This document shows, in pieces, positions 1-9,087 of a stretch of 64,000 nt of DNA (positions are counted from its first letter, which is position 1; each line of letters begins with the position of its first letter). The notes beneath the pieces are model-generated. The model saw nothing but the letters and a program-made list of their open reading frames with translations, was not told the DNA's origin and searched no databases. The DNA is from Crystallibacter degradans (lineage in GTDB: Bacteria; Actinomycetota; Actinomycetes; Actinomycetales; Micrococcaceae). The DNA is taken from positions 292,605 through 356,604 of the forward strand of contig NZ_JABBCH010000004.1 in NCBI RefSeq assembly GCF_012952295.1, written 5' to 3'. A program made the position numbers and the translations under genes.

Positions 1-414
1 CCCTCCTATGAGTTGTCGACCGAAATGGCCCGGAACCTGCTGCCTGTCTCGGTACCGCACCATATCGCAGCGGCCAATGCCGGACGGGCGGCACTGCTGG
101 TGCAGGCACTGACGCGTGACCCGGAACTGCTGCTCGCGGCAACGGTGGATGAGCTGCACCAGAGCCACCGGGCGCCTGCCATGGCGCCGAGCGCTGACCT
201 GCTGCAATCGCTTCGCGCGTCCGGTTTCGCCGCTGTTGTCTCGGGCGCCGGGCCGACCGTGATGACGCTGGCCGCAGGGCACGCGCAGGCGGCTGAGGTC
301 GAGCAGCATATCGCCGCCACGTTGGAGTCCTCGCAAATGCCGGACGGCTGGCGTGTCCTAAAACTGACGGTTGACACAGATGGTGCTAAAGTGGAAGTGC
401 ACCGCCGGAAATAA
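1..414 (+). CDS. thrB: Homoserine kinase, C-terminal part (5' end outside window)
   Basis: The reading frame is open from base 1, so the gene starts upstream and only about the last 137 residues are visible. ThrB phosphorylates L-homoserine with ATP in the threonine pathway; it is a cytosolic GHMP-superfamily kinase. The visible part begins with an ELST...ARxLLP segment followed by VPH and NAGRAALL, typical of the C-terminal half of ThrB. The segment SGAGPTVMTL is the third GHMP motif that closes the active site. No promoter or start can be seen. In actinobacteria thrB normally follows hom and thrC and precedes rho, as it does here. The family call is secure. Confidence 0.9.
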   Translation, partial: PSYELSTEMARNLLPVSVPHHIAAANAGRAALLVQALTRDPELLLAATVDELHQSHRAPAMAPSADLLQSLRASGFAAVVSGAGPTVMTLAAGHAQAAEVEQHIAATLESSQMPDGWRVLKLTVDTDGAKVEVHRRK

Positions 415-507
415 CCGGCTTGGTAATCTGTCGAAAGTCCCACGTGGACATACAACATCCGGCAGCGAACCAAAGATCGGTGCAACCTTCCAGGATCCGT
501 CACGGAA

Positions 508-536
508 TTACTGAGTGCTGTAAATGCGCGTAAGAG
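508..536 (+). promoter_or_regulatory. Possible rho promoter
   Basis: TTACTG and TAAGAG are separated by 17 bp in the 309-bp gap between thrB and rho. They would give a leader of roughly 180 nt. The -10 lacks the final T, so this is only a candidate. The rest of the gap shows no strong hairpin; it contains the short leader ORF listed next. Confidence 0.25.
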
Positions 537-560
537 TGCGGGCAGCATATCCCTAAGACC

Positions 561-731
561 ATGGTGAACGAGATCCATTCAAGGTTTTCTCATGTCACTC
601 GGCGTTGCCTGGTCTCATACTTGGGCAACCCCGACCCGGCCTTGTTTCTTATGCATCGGCCGGGACGCAAACAACGCGGTCCACTTCACATGCGGACCGC
701 CCGACGAGGGGGAAGGATCCTTCGTGACTGA
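561..731 (+). CDS. Possible 56-codon leader ORF overlapping the rho start
   Basis: An ATG at 561 opens a 56-codon frame rich in Arg and His. Its stop TGA overlaps the first codons of rho (rho GTG at 724). It has no convincing Shine-Dalgarno sequence and no recognisable domain. A short leader ORF (rhoL) precedes rho in enterobacteria, which is the only reason to list this. The overlap geometry would allow translational coupling, but chance is quite possible in GC-rich DNA. Confidence 0.2.
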   Translation: MVNEIHSRFSHVTRRCLVSYLGNPDPALFLMHRPGRKQRGPLHMRTARRGGRILRD

Positions 732-2853
732 AACCACTGACCTGGCTGCAGGTGTGGATACATCATCAGACTCTGCTGCGCCGAAGAGCGCAGGACTTGC
801 CGGACTTAAGCTTGCCCAGCTGCAGGCCTTGGCCGGCCAGCTCGGCATCACCGGCGGTTCCAGGATGCGCAAGAGCGACCTGGTGGCGGCTATTTCGGAC
901 CACCAGCGTGGTTCCGCAGTAGCTGACCGTCCTGCCAAGAAGACCACCGGCCGTGCAAGTGCCAAAGAAGCCGCTCCCGCCGCCGAGGAGCCCACGGCCC
1001 CTGCAGCGCCTGCTGCCGATACCGCTGACAAAGCGGACGCGAAAGACAGCGGTGACCTGAACAAGGCTGCCGAACGCGTCAGCCGGACCCGCAACCGCAA
1101 CCGTCGCGCGACCAGCGACGGCAGCGTGGCGCCGGAAGCGGCGCAGGCACCCGCTGCAGCCGAAACGGCAACGGACGGCGAGGTTGCCGGTTCCAAGGCT
1201 GCAGAGGCACAGCGCGTCGACGCGCAGCCGGCCGATGTGCAGCCCGCCGAGGCGAAGCCGGAGTCCGAAGGCGGCCGCGAGGGCCGCCGTAGCCGTGGCC
1301 GTAACCGCCGTGAGGACCAGCCGGAGCAGCAGGCCGAAAAGCCCGCTGAGAAGCCAGAGCCGTCCGAAGCTCCTGCTGAGGGTGCGAAGGAAGGCCAGAC
1401 CGACCGCGGCGAGCGCGGCGACCGTAACGATCGTGGCGACCGTAACGACCGGCGTGAACGCAGCCGGACACGCGGCCGCGACAACGAGTCCGCCGGCAGC
1501 GACAACCGAAGCGACAGCCGGAGTGACAACCGCAGCGACGACGGCGACGACGGCGGCCGCGGACGCAACCGCCGCAACCGGAACCGCCGCGACCGCGACA
1601 CGGACACCAGCAACCGGTACCGTGACCGCAACGAACGCCGCCGCGGACGCGGCCAGAACCCGGACGTGGACGATACCGAGGTTACCGACGATGACGTGCT
1701 GCTGCCCGTGGCCGGCATCCTCGACGTGCTCGAGAACTACGCGTTCGTGCGCACCTCCGGCTACCTGCCCGGCCCGAACGATGTCTACGTCTCGCTGGCA
1801 CAGGTCAAGAAGTACAACCTGCGCAAGGGCGACGCCGTTGTTGGTGCCATCCGCGCCCCGCGGGACGGCGAAAACGCCAACCAGAACAGCCGCCAGAAGT
1901 TCAACGCCTTGGTGCGTCTGACCTCCGTCAACGGCAAGCCCGCCGAAGATAACAAGGACCGGGTGGACTTCACCAAGCTGGTTCCGCTCTACCCCTCGGA
2001 GCGTCTGCGCCTGGAAACGGAGCCGAAGAAGATCGGCCCCCGCGTTATCGACCTGGTGGCACCTATCGGCAAGGGCCAGCGCGGTCTCATCGTGTCGCCG
2101 CCGAAGGCCGGTAAGACGCTGATTCTGCAGTCCATCGCCAACGCCATCACCATCAACAATCCCGAGGTCCACCTCATGATGGTTCTGGTTGACGAGCGTC
2201 CGGAAGAAGTCACCGACATGCAGCGCACGGTTAAGGGCGAGGTCATTGCCTCCACCTTCGACCGTCCCGCCGACGACCACACCACCGTTGCCGAACTCGC
2301 GATCGAGCGCGCCAAGCGCCTGGTGGAAATGGGAATGGATGTCGTCGTTCTGCTCGACTCGATGACCCGTCTGGGACGCGCCTACAACCTGGCTGCTCCT
2401 GCCTCCGGACGTATTCTCTCCGGTGGCGTGGATTCCTCTGCGCTGTACCCGCCGAAGCGCTTCTTCGGTGCTGCCCGCAACATCGAAAACGGCGGTTCTT
2501 TGACCATCCTGGCAACCGCATTGGTGGAAACCGGTTCCAAGATGGACGAAGTCATTTTCGAAGAGTTCAAGGGCACGGGCAACATGGAACTACGACTGTC
2601 CCGTAATCTGGCGGACAAGCGGATCTTCCCTGCCGTGGACGTCAACGCTTCCGGTACCCGTCGGGAAGAGAACTTGCTCTCCTCGGAGGAAGTCAAGATC
2701 ATGTGGAAGCTGCGCCGGGTCCTTTCCGGACTCGATACGCAGCAGGCGCTTGAGCTCTTGACCAACAAGATCCGGGACACTCAGTCCAATGTCGAGTTCC
2801 TGATGCAGGTACAGAAGACGACGCTGGGCGCGAAGTCCGACAACGACAAGTAG
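724..2853 (+). CDS. rho: Transcription termination factor Rho
   Basis: Rho is the hexameric RNA helicase/ATPase that ends transcription. I use GTG 724 as the start because GAGGGGGAAGG lies about 6 nt upstream; an in-frame ATG at 592 would add 44 residues that look unlike any Rho. The 709-residue protein has a Rho_N/SAP-like helix bundle near residues 20-60, then about 250 residues of low-complexity Ala/Pro/Glu followed by Arg/Asp/Asn/Gly (repeated GDRNDR-type units). After that come the RNA-binding OB fold from about 320, Walker A PKAGKT (460-465), Walker B VVVLLDS near 540, and the R-loop region KGTGNMELRLSR. The long basic disordered insert is characteristic of actinobacterial Rho and is thought to add RNA contacts. 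It is followed by prfA. Confidence 0.97.
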   Translation: MTETTDLAAGVDTSSDSAAPKSAGLAGLKLAQLQALAGQLGITGGSRMRKSDLVAAISDHQRGSAVADRPAKKTTGRASAKEAAPAAEEPTAPAAPAADTADKADAKDSGDLNKAAERVSRTRNRNRRATSDGSVAPEAAQAPAAAETATDGEVAGSKAAEAQRVDAQPADVQPAEAKPESEGGREGRRSRGRNRREDQPEQQAEKPAEKPEPSEAPAEGAKEGQTDRGERGDRNDRGDRNDRRERSRTRGRDNESAGSDNRSDSRSDNRSDDGDDGGRGRNRRNRNRRDRDTDTSNRYRDRNERRRGRGQNPDVDDTEVTDDDVLLPVAGILDVLENYAFVRTSGYLPGPNDVYVSLAQVKKYNLRKGDAVVGAIRAPRDGENANQNSRQKFNALVRLTSVNGKPAEDNKDRVDFTKLVPLYPSERLRLETEPKKIGPRVIDLVAPIGKGQRGLIVSPPKAGKTLILQSIANAITINNPEVHLMMVLVDERPEEVTDMQRTVKGEVIASTFDRPADDHTTVAELAIERAKRLVEMGMDVVVLLDSMTRLGRAYNLAAPASGRILSGGVDSSALYPPKRFFGAARNIENGGSLTILATALVETGSKMDEVIFEEFKGTGNMELRLSRNLADKRIFPAVDVNASGTRREENLLSSEEVKIMWKLRRVLSGLDTQQALELLTNKIRDTQSNVEFLMQVQKTTLGAKSDNDK

Positions 2854-2870
2854 CTGCCCTAACCGCTCAT

Positions 2871-2907
2871 GATTTCGCCGGTCCCGCAATGCGGGTCCGG
2901 TGAAATC
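2871..2907 (+). terminator. Hairpin after rho
   Basis: GATTTCGCCGG...CCGGTGAAATC forms an 18-bp stem with one G-U pair and one mismatch and a very small loop. There is no T tract. It lies between rho and the prfA promoter candidate. Confidence 0.6.
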
Positions 2908-2947
2908 TGGGCGGTTCGCTGTTTAAGCGGCCGGTTGGTGTCTTATC

Positions 2948-2953
2948 TAGACT
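2948..2953 (+). promoter_or_regulatory. prfA -10 candidate (TAGACT)
   Basis: TAGACT would place the transcript start about 22 nt before the prfA ATG. The intervening leader carries AGAGG as ribosome binding site. No clear -35 is visible. Confidence 0.4.
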
Positions 2954-2982
2954 TATTGAAGAAGTCGAAAGAGGTTTGAGAA

Positions 2983-4062
2983 ATGTTTGAGTCCGTACAG
3001 GGATTGCTCGCAGAGCATGCAGAGCTGCAAAAGCGGCTGAGCGATCCGGCCGTATACGCGGACCAGGGACTGGCTCGCAAGCTGGGCCGCCGGTCGGCGC
3101 AGCTGAACGGTATTGTCGAGGCATACAACCGCTGGAGCCAACTGGAGGGCGACCTGGGCGCGGCACGGGAAATGGCTGCCGAGGACCCCGAGTTTGCTGC
3201 CGAAATCCCTGCGCTTGAAGCTGATCTCGAGACGGCCCAGGCAAGACTGCGCCGGTTGTTGATCCCGCGGGATCCGGACGACGCACGCAATGTCATCATC
3301 GAAGTCAAGGGCGGTGAAGGTGGCGACGAAGCCGCCTTGTTCGCCGGTGATCTGCTGCGTATGTACACCCGGTATGCGGAGCAACGCGGCTGGAAGACCG
3401 AAATCATCTCCGCCACCGAGTCCGATCTGGGCGGCTACAAGGACGTTTCCATGGCGATCAAGGGTTCATCGAACGATCCCGCTGAAGGCGTCTGGGCCAG
3501 GATGAAGTTCGAAGGCGGCGTGCACCGTGTCCAGCGTGTTCCGGTCACCGAATCCCAGGGCCGTATCCACACCTCCGCCGCCGGCGTCCTGGTTCTGCCG
3601 GAAGTGGATGAGCCGGAAGAAGTCGACATCAGCCAGAACGACTTGAAGATCGATGTCTACCGCTCCTCCGGGCCAGGTGGGCAGTCTGTCAACACCACGG
3701 ATTCCGCCGTCCGCATCACGCACATTCCCACCGGGATCGTGGTCGCGATGCAGAACGAAAAGTCCCAGCTGCAGAACCGTGAAGCGGGCATGCGAGTGCT
3801 GCGTGCCCGTCTGTTGGCTCACCAGCAGGAGCAGATCGACGCAGCCAATTCAGAGACCCGTAAGTCGCAGATCCGGACCATGGACCGCTCTGAACGGATC
3901 CGCACGTACAATTTTCCGGAAAACCGCATAGCGGACCATCGCACCGGCTACAAGGCCTACAACCTGGATGCGGTCATGAACGGGGAACTGGAGCCCGTCA
4001 TCCAGTCGGCCATCGAGGCCGACGAGCAGGCGCGGCTTGAGGCAGTCGGCGAGGATCATTAG
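2983..4062 (+). CDS. prfA: Peptide chain release factor 1
   Basis: RF1 reads UAA and UAG stop codons and triggers peptidyl-tRNA hydrolysis on the ribosome. The 359-residue length is normal. Residues 187-189 are P-V-T, the PxT anticodon-like tripeptide that marks RF1 rather than RF2 (SPF). GGQ, the hydrolysis motif whose Gln is methylated, is at 232-234 in [10 protein letters not shown]. The N-terminal 90 residues are the helical domain 1. An AGAGG lies about 9 nt before the ATG. The next gene, six bases on, is prmC, the methyltransferase that modifies this GGQ glutamine, so enzyme and substrate are co-transcribed. Confidence 0.97.
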   Translation: MFESVQGLLAEHAELQKRLSDPAVYADQGLARKLGRRSAQLNGIVEAYNRWSQLEGDLGAAREMAAEDPEFAAEIPALEADLETAQARLRRLLIPRDPDDARNVIIEVKGGEGGDEAALFAGDLLRMYTRYAEQRGWKTEIISATESDLGGYKDVSMAIKGSSNDPAEGVWARMKFEGGVHRVQRVPVTESQGRIHTSAAGVLVLPEVDEPEEVDISQNDLKIDVYRSSGPGGQSVNTTDSAVRITHIPTGIVVAMQNEKSQLQNREAGMRVLRARLLAHQQEQIDAANSETRKSQIRTMDRSERIRTYNFPENRIADHRTGYKAYNLDAVMNGELEPVIQSAIEADEQARLEAVGEDH

Positions 4063-4068
4063 GCACCA

Positions 4069-4914
4069 GTGACCGGAGAAACGCTTGCCGAGGCTCTCGC
4101 CGAGGCAACTCAGATATTGGCGCGGGCGGGGGTGCCCAGTCCGCGCGTGGATGCCGAGCTTCTGGCGGCTCATCTCATGGCTGAGTCCTTAGGCCGGATA
4201 AGATCGCTGGCCCTGACTGGTGCAACGGTCCCGCCGGAGTTCGGCGAACTCGTGGCGGAACGGGCCCGTCGGGTTCCGCTCCAGCACATTACGGGCAAGG
4301 CGTACTTCCGCCACCTCGAACTGCAGGTTGGACCCGGAGTCTTTATCCCGCGGCCGGAAACGGAGACCGTTGCCCAGTACGCCATTGACCGCGCTGTGAA
4401 AATCCCGCGCGCAAAGGTCGTTGATCTTGGTACCGGGTCGGGCGCCATTGCGGCGTCCATTGCCCAGGAAGTTCCCGGAGCGGAAGTCATCGCCGTGGAA
4501 CTGAGTGATCTGGCCCATGCCTGGGCAGCACGCAACCTGGAACCGTGGGGCGTGACCCTGGTCCAGGAAGACCTACGTACCGCGCTTACCGAACACGATG
4601 GAACCTTCGACGTCGTTGTTTCCAATCCTCCGTATATTCCCGCCGAAGCCGTGCCGCGGGACCCGGAAGTGGCGGAACATGACCCGCAAATTGCTCTGTA
4701 TGGAGGCGGCGCCGACGGTCTCCAGTTGCCAGCGGCCACGGCCAGCACCGCCGCACGGCTGTTGAAATCCGGCGGTTACTTCATCATGGAACATGCGGAA
4801 GTCCAGGCTGAAGCTGTGTCGCACCTGCTGCATAGTGCCGGGTGCTGGGACGATGTTGCCACAGTCTACGATTTGACCGGACGCGAACGGGCCACCGCCG
4901 CCGTCCGGCGGTAG
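4069..4914 (+). CDS. prmC: Release factor glutamine N5-methyltransferase
   Basis: PrmC transfers a methyl group from S-adenosylmethionine to the Gln of the GGQ motif of RF1 and RF2. The 281-residue protein has an N-terminal helical release-factor-binding domain (about 1-90), the SAM motif VVDLGTGSGAIA near 122-134, and the diagnostic NPPY at 186-189 within SNPPYIP. The start is GTG 4069, six bases after the prfA stop. The order prfA-prmC-tsaC is widely conserved. Confidence 0.95.
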   Translation: MTGETLAEALAEATQILARAGVPSPRVDAELLAAHLMAESLGRIRSLALTGATVPPEFGELVAERARRVPLQHITGKAYFRHLELQVGPGVFIPRPETETVAQYAIDRAVKIPRAKVVDLGTGSGAIAASIAQEVPGAEVIAVELSDLAHAWAARNLEPWGVTLVQEDLRTALTEHDGTFDVVVSNPPYIPAEAVPRDPEVAEHDPQIALYGGGADGLQLPAATASTAARLLKSGGYFIMEHAEVQAEAVSHLLHSAGCWDDVATVYDLTGRERATAAVRR

Positions 4915-4942
4915 CGCTGCCCCGAAATGAAAGAATGATCCT

Positions 4943-5668
4943 GTGACCACCACATTCAACTGCAAGGACGACGTCGAACGTAGTGAAGGCCTTGCCGCCG
5001 CGCAGACGGCAATCGCGTCAAAACAGTGCATTGTCATGCCTACGGACACGGTGTATGGCATCGCTGCGGACGCGTTCTCGCCACAGGCGGTTGCCACGCT
5101 GTTGGCAGCCAAGGGCCGTGGCCGCACCATGCCCCCTCCGGTCCTCATTCCCCGTCCGCAGACCATGGACGGGCTGGCTGTGGACATCGCCGAGGAGGCC
5201 AGACGCCTTGCGGACGAATTCTGGCCCGGCGGACTGACTCTGATCTTCCATGCCCAGCCGTCGCTGACCTGGGATCTGGGCGACACCAAGGGCACCGTGG
5301 CCCTGCGGATGCCGGATGACCGTCTGGCGCTGGACCTGCTCGCGGTGACAGGCCCGCTGGCGGTTTCGTCCGCGAATCGCACCGGCCAGCCGGCATCCCG
5401 GACAGCCGTCGAAGCCCACGTGCAGCTTGCTGAATCGGTGGAGGTCTACCTGGAAGACGGACTGCGCGGTGATACCGAAGACAGCCAGTCCCTGCCGTCG
5501 ACTATTGTCGACTGCACTTCACAGCCCTTCCGTGTGGTCCGTGACGGAGCCATACCCATTGACCGGTTGCGGGAAATCGTGCCGGACATCCTCGGCATTG
5601 GGGAGGAACCGGCTGGGCTAACGCCGGACCCTGCAGCGGAGACGCCAGGGGAGAGCAGCCAGCTATGA
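4943..5668 (+). CDS. tsaC: L-threonylcarbamoyladenylate synthase (YrdC/Sua5 family)
   Basis: This enzyme makes L-threonylcarbamoyl-AMP from threonine, bicarbonate and ATP, the first step of the t6A37 modification of ANN-decoding tRNAs. The YrdC domain fills residues 15-205: PTDTVYGIAADAF near 33-45, a KGR segment near 55, and SSANRTGQPAS near 138-148. At 241 residues it lacks the extra Sua5 C-terminal domain, so it is the short type with a brief acidic tail. The start is GTG 4943. Its last codons overlap the next gene by 4 nt (ATGA), linking it translationally to the polysaccharide genes. Confidence 0.93.
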   Translation: MTTTFNCKDDVERSEGLAAAQTAIASKQCIVMPTDTVYGIAADAFSPQAVATLLAAKGRGRTMPPPVLIPRPQTMDGLAVDIAEEARRLADEFWPGGLTLIFHAQPSLTWDLGDTKGTVALRMPDDRLALDLLAVTGPLAVSSANRTGQPASRTAVEAHVQLAESVEVYLEDGLRGDTEDSQSLPSTIVDCTSQPFRVVRDGAIPIDRLREIVPDILGIGEEPAGLTPDPAAETPGESSQL

Positions 5669-7482
5669 GCATTGGACGTGGCCCCGCATCCGGTAAGACT
5701 GCCAGCAGCGACAAGGCCCTCTGGCTCTGGTCGCAGTTCCTGCTGGATTCATCCGCCTGGATTGTTTCGATCGTCCTGGCCGTCTTCCTGCGGTACGAGA
5801 TGGTACTGGATCCATCGAAGATCCCAGGCATCATCGTCCTCTGCGCCATTGCGATCGCCGCGCAGTTCGCAGTGGGTTCAGCCTTCGCGCTGTATAAGGG
5901 GCGGTACAGCTTTGGCAGCTTCCACGAGGCAAAGCTGCTTGTGATCGTGACGGTGGCGGTTTCGGCCATCACCACGGTCGCCCTGCTGTTCTTTGGTATC
6001 TCCATGGGTATCGCACGTGGTACAGGCATCATCGCCTTCCCGTTCGCCTGCCTTTTCATGGCCGCTATCCGCTACCTGAAGCGGATGTACGTTGAGAGCA
6101 AGGCCAAACCCGGCGAAGAGGCCGCCAGGACCCTGATCTACGGCGCCGGTTTTGTGGGTAAGTCCATCGTCAGCCGCATGTGCAACGACCCGCAGTCGCC
6201 TTGGCTGCCTGTCGGCCTGATTGACGATGACCCGGCGAAGAAGCACCTGCGGATTGCCAGTGTTCCGGTGCTCGGCCGGATGGAGGACCTGCCGGACATC
6301 GTGGCCCGGACAAACGCCACGGTCCTGTTGATCGCCATAGCGGACATCGATGCCAAGCAAGTCCGCCGGATCTCGGACGCAGTCGCGGGCCTGAACATCA
6401 AGGTTCTGGTTGTCCCGCCGCTGAAGGACATGTTGACCGGCGGGTCCGAATTTTCCTTCCGCGAGGTGGCAATCGAGGATCTGATTGGACGGCAGCCCGT
6501 CGACATCCACGTTGATGAGATCGCCCATTACGTCAAGGGAAAGCGCGTGCTGATCACCGGGGCCGGCGGCTCCATAGGATCGGAACTGTGCCGGCAGATC
6601 AACGAATTCGAGCCGCGTGAATTGATCATGTTGGACCGGGACGAAACCGGGCTGCAGTCCACCCAGATATCGATTACCGGCCAAGGATTGCTGAACGGCA
6701 AAGACACGGTTTTGGCCGACATCCGTGACGCAGGTGCCCTGGAGGAGATCTTCCTGGATCGGAAGCCCGAGGTGGTCTTCCACGCAGCGGCGCTCAAACA
6801 CGTTTCCCTGCTGGAGCAGTATCCCGAGGAAGCCTGGAAGACGAATATCCTGGGCACCTTGAACGTTCTCCAAGCCGCCCGGCTGGCCGATGTCCAGACG
6901 TTCGTCAATATTTCCACTGACAAGGCGGCTAATCCGACAACGGTGCTTGGACATTCCAAGCGGGTTGCGGAGAAGATCACGGCGTGGCTCGCGCAGCAAA
7001 CCGGATTGAAGTACGTTTCGGTCCGTTTCGGAAATGTCCTGGGTAGCCGCGGTTCCGTGCTGCCGCTGTTCAACCAGCAGATCCGCAATGGGGGACCGGT
7101 GACGGTGACAGATGCGGACGCAACCCGTTTCTTTATGACGATTCCGGAAGCGTGCCAGTTGGTCATTCAGGCTGGAGCCATCGGACGCGGGGGAGAGGTC
7201 CTGATTCTCGACATGGGCGAACCAGTACGGATCCTCGACGTTGCCCAGCGCATGATCGCGATGTCCGGCAAAGAGATTGACATCGTCTTCACCGGTCTGC
7301 GTCCAGGTGAAAAGCTGCACGAAGAACTGATCGGTATCGGTGAAGACGATTCGCGTCCGCTGCACCCGAAGATTTCGCATGCTTCCATTGACGCCCTGGA
7401 TCCGCACCAGATGAGTCTTGAGGAGTGGAAAAACCGGCAGCACCTGCCACTGGCCAGTAACGAGCCGGAGTCGGCCAAATGA
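5665..7482 (+). CDS. Membrane-bound nucleotide-sugar dehydratase/epimerase, FlaA1/CapD/WbpM type
   Basis: Large members of this family are inner-membrane UDP-GlcNAc 4,6-dehydratases or epimerases that supply sugars for polysaccharide or glycan synthesis. The 605 residues start with four hydrophobic helices (about 15-155), then a CoA-binding-like Rossmann fold (YGAGFVGKS near 158), then the catalytic SDR domain with TGAGGSIGSE near 294-303. The catalytic segment reads STDKAANPTTVLGHSKR: the usual SDR Tyr is replaced, as in FlaA1 (Met), but here by Leu, with Lys retained. It overlaps tsaC and the following WecA-like gene by 4 nt each. The exact sugar cannot be told from sequence. Confidence 0.88.
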   Translation: MSIGRGPASGKTASSDKALWLWSQFLLDSSAWIVSIVLAVFLRYEMVLDPSKIPGIIVLCAIAIAAQFAVGSAFALYKGRYSFGSFHEAKLLVIVTVAVSAITTVALLFFGISMGIARGTGIIAFPFACLFMAAIRYLKRMYVESKAKPGEEAARTLIYGAGFVGKSIVSRMCNDPQSPWLPVGLIDDDPAKKHLRIASVPVLGRMEDLPDIVARTNATVLLIAIADIDAKQVRRISDAVAGLNIKVLVVPPLKDMLTGGSEFSFREVAIEDLIGRQPVDIHVDEIAHYVKGKRVLITGAGGSIGSELCRQINEFEPRELIMLDRDETGLQSTQISITGQGLLNGKDTVLADIRDAGALEEIFLDRKPEVVFHAAALKHVSLLEQYPEEAWKTNILGTLNVLQAARLADVQTFVNISTDKAANPTTVLGHSKRVAEKITAWLAQQTGLKYVSVRFGNVLGSRGSVLPLFNQQIRNGGPVTVTDADATRFFMTIPEACQLVIQAGAIGRGGEVLILDMGEPVRILDVAQRMIAMSGKEIDIVFTGLRPGEKLHEELIGIGEDDSRPLHPKISHASIDALDPHQMSLEEWKNRQHLPLASNEPESAK

Positions 7483-8483
7483 CCGGAGCGCTTTCAGCCG
7501 CTGTTGCCCTCGTCCTCAGCCTGTCACTGCCTTTGGTTCTGAAGCCACTGCTGCTCAAGCTGGGCGTGCTGGACATACCGAACGAGAGATCGTCCCACAC
7601 AAAAGTAGTTGTCCGCGGCATGGGCATCACTGTGGCAGCCGGCGTCCTTGGCGGGCTGCTCACGGCAGTGCTGACCGCGGCCGCTGCCGATGGTGTGGCA
7701 ATCATTGCTACTGTGGCCGGCGTTTGCGCAGCCGCCTCTGTGCTGGGCTGGCTGGAGGACTTCCGCGGTGTGGCCATCTCCGTACGCTTCCTGCTGCAGT
7801 TGGGAATTGGTGCCGCCGGCACTGCCATCATCGTGGTCCTGACCGATACCTCCTGGTTATGGATTCCGGTCGGCGCGCTGGCCATTGCCGGCTACATCAA
7901 TGTTGCGAACTTCATGGATGGGGTCAACGGCATATCGGGCCTGCATGGGCTGGTCGTGGGACTGTTGTTTTCAGTGGCCGGAATGATGTCATCGCTTGAC
8001 TGGCTGACGGTCTCGGGGCTTGTGGTTGCCGTCGCATTCGCGGCTTTTCTGCCCTGGAACCTCTCCGGCAACAACTTCCTTGGCGACGTGGGCAGTTATT
8101 TGCTGGGCGCTTCGCTGGCCGTCCTGGGGGCGGCGGGTTTTCTCAGCGGAGTCCAGCCGGAGTATTTGCTTGGGCCCGTGACCATCTATCTTGCCGATAC
8201 GATGACCACCTTGCTGCGCCGGATCAGTGCGGGGGAGCGGTGGTACGCGGCGCACCGTCAGCACGTCTACCAACGGCTGACGGACGTTGGGCTCAGCCAT
8301 GTGCAGTCGGCCCTGCTGGTCGCGGTTTGCTCGCTGCTGACCGGGTTGTGCGGACTCGTGGCTGCCGCCAGCAACGTACCGGGCAAGGCATCTGCACTGC
8401 TGGTTTGCGCCGCCGTCGTACTCTTCTATCTGCGCTCCCCACGCATCTTCGGCCGTCGCGCAGCCGACGCCGCGACCGGATAG
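7479..8483 (+). CDS. Undecaprenyl-phosphate glycosyl-1-phosphate transferase, WecA/WbpL-like
   Basis: Enzymes of the MraY/WecA family move a sugar-1-phosphate from a UDP-sugar to undecaprenyl phosphate to start a glycan. About ten hydrophobic helices fill the 334 residues. NFMDGVNGISG near 148 and NNFLGDVGSYLLG near 200 are the conserved cytoplasmic-loop motifs. AAHRQHVYQRL near 257 matches the HRxHxYQRL signature of the WbpL/RfbP-like branch. The usual DD of the second loop appears as ED in GWLEDFRGV near 91. The 4-nt overlap with the dehydratase suggests the two enzymes make and attach the same sugar. Confidence 0.88.
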   Translation: MTGALSAAVALVLSLSLPLVLKPLLLKLGVLDIPNERSSHTKVVVRGMGITVAAGVLGGLLTAVLTAAAADGVAIIATVAGVCAAASVLGWLEDFRGVAISVRFLLQLGIGAAGTAIIVVLTDTSWLWIPVGALAIAGYINVANFMDGVNGISGLHGLVVGLLFSVAGMMSSLDWLTVSGLVVAVAFAAFLPWNLSGNNFLGDVGSYLLGASLAVLGAAGFLSGVQPEYLLGPVTIYLADTMTTLLRRISAGERWYAAHRQHVYQRLTDVGLSHVQSALLVAVCSLLTGLCGLVAAASNVPGKASALLVCAAVVLFYLRSPRIFGRRAADAATG

Positions 8484-8503
8484 CCTCAGAAACAGGACAT
8501 GCA

Positions 8504-8534
8504 TTCACAGGCTGACTTCTATCTCGTGTAGAAT
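8504..8534 (+). promoter_or_regulatory. Putative ATP synthase operon promoter
   Basis: TTCACA and TAGAAT are 19 bp apart in the gap after the WecA-like gene. They give a leader of about 50 nt before the atpI-like gene. The -10 is good and the spacing is long. Confidence 0.45.
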
Positions 8535-8589
8535 TCTTTGCGGCCGGTCTACCGGTCATCATCCCGCCTGTGCACCCGATCGGACAGCT

Positions 8590-9087
8590 ATGAGCACACA
8601 TCATTCCAACGGCAACAGTGCCGCTGGCAGTGCCGTACCTGTCTCCGGTCCAACGGCTACTCCATGGCTGAAGATCCTGAAAACCTCTTCCCTCGGTGCC
8701 GCCGCAGCCACTCTTCTGGTGGTAGTACTGGCATTCATCGTGGCGGGGGGTGTGGGTGCCCTTAGCGCTGTGCTGGGTTCGGCACTGGTGGTATTCTTCT
8801 TCGCCATCAGCCTATTGATCGGGCACGTCGTCGGGCGAAGAAATCCCTCCGGTGCGATAGGTGCGTTTATCGCCACCTATGTGCTCAAGGTTGTTGGTTT
8901 CGGCGCTGCGCTCTTTATCATCGGTACGCCGGACTGGCTGGAAACGACCTGGTTCTTCATTGCTGCCGTCGTCAGTGTTGTGGTGTGGCAGGTTGCGGAA
9001 GTGTTCGCATTCTCCCGCGTTCGATACCAGATTTACGACGACCCGGAAGACGGCGACAGCTCTACAGCCGGGAAGGAATCTCGTTAA
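8590..9087 (+). CDS. ATP synthase I-like membrane protein (AtpI family)
   Basis: First gene of the ATP synthase operon. AtpI-type proteins are small membrane proteins thought to help assemble the c-ring and perhaps take up Mg2+. The 165 residues hold four hydrophobic stretches (about 25-50, 55-77, 88-110, 117-140) after a hydrophilic Ser/Asn-rich N terminus, and end in a charged tail. Similarity to AtpI is by topology and position rather than strong motifs. It overlaps the next gene by one base (TAATG). Confidence 0.7.
   Translation: MSTHHSNGNSAAGSAVPVSGPTATPWLKILKTSSLGAAAATLLVVVLAFIVAGGVGALSAVLGSALVVFFFAISLLIGHVVGRRNPSGAIGAFIATYVLKVVGFGAALFIIGTPDWLETTWFFIAAVVSVVVWQVAEVFAFSRVRYQIYDDPEDGDSSTAGKESR

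Noticed and set aside
592..723. In-frame N-terminal extension of rho
   Set aside because: The 44 extra residues have no similarity to Rho and lack a ribosome binding site, while GTG 724 has a strong one.
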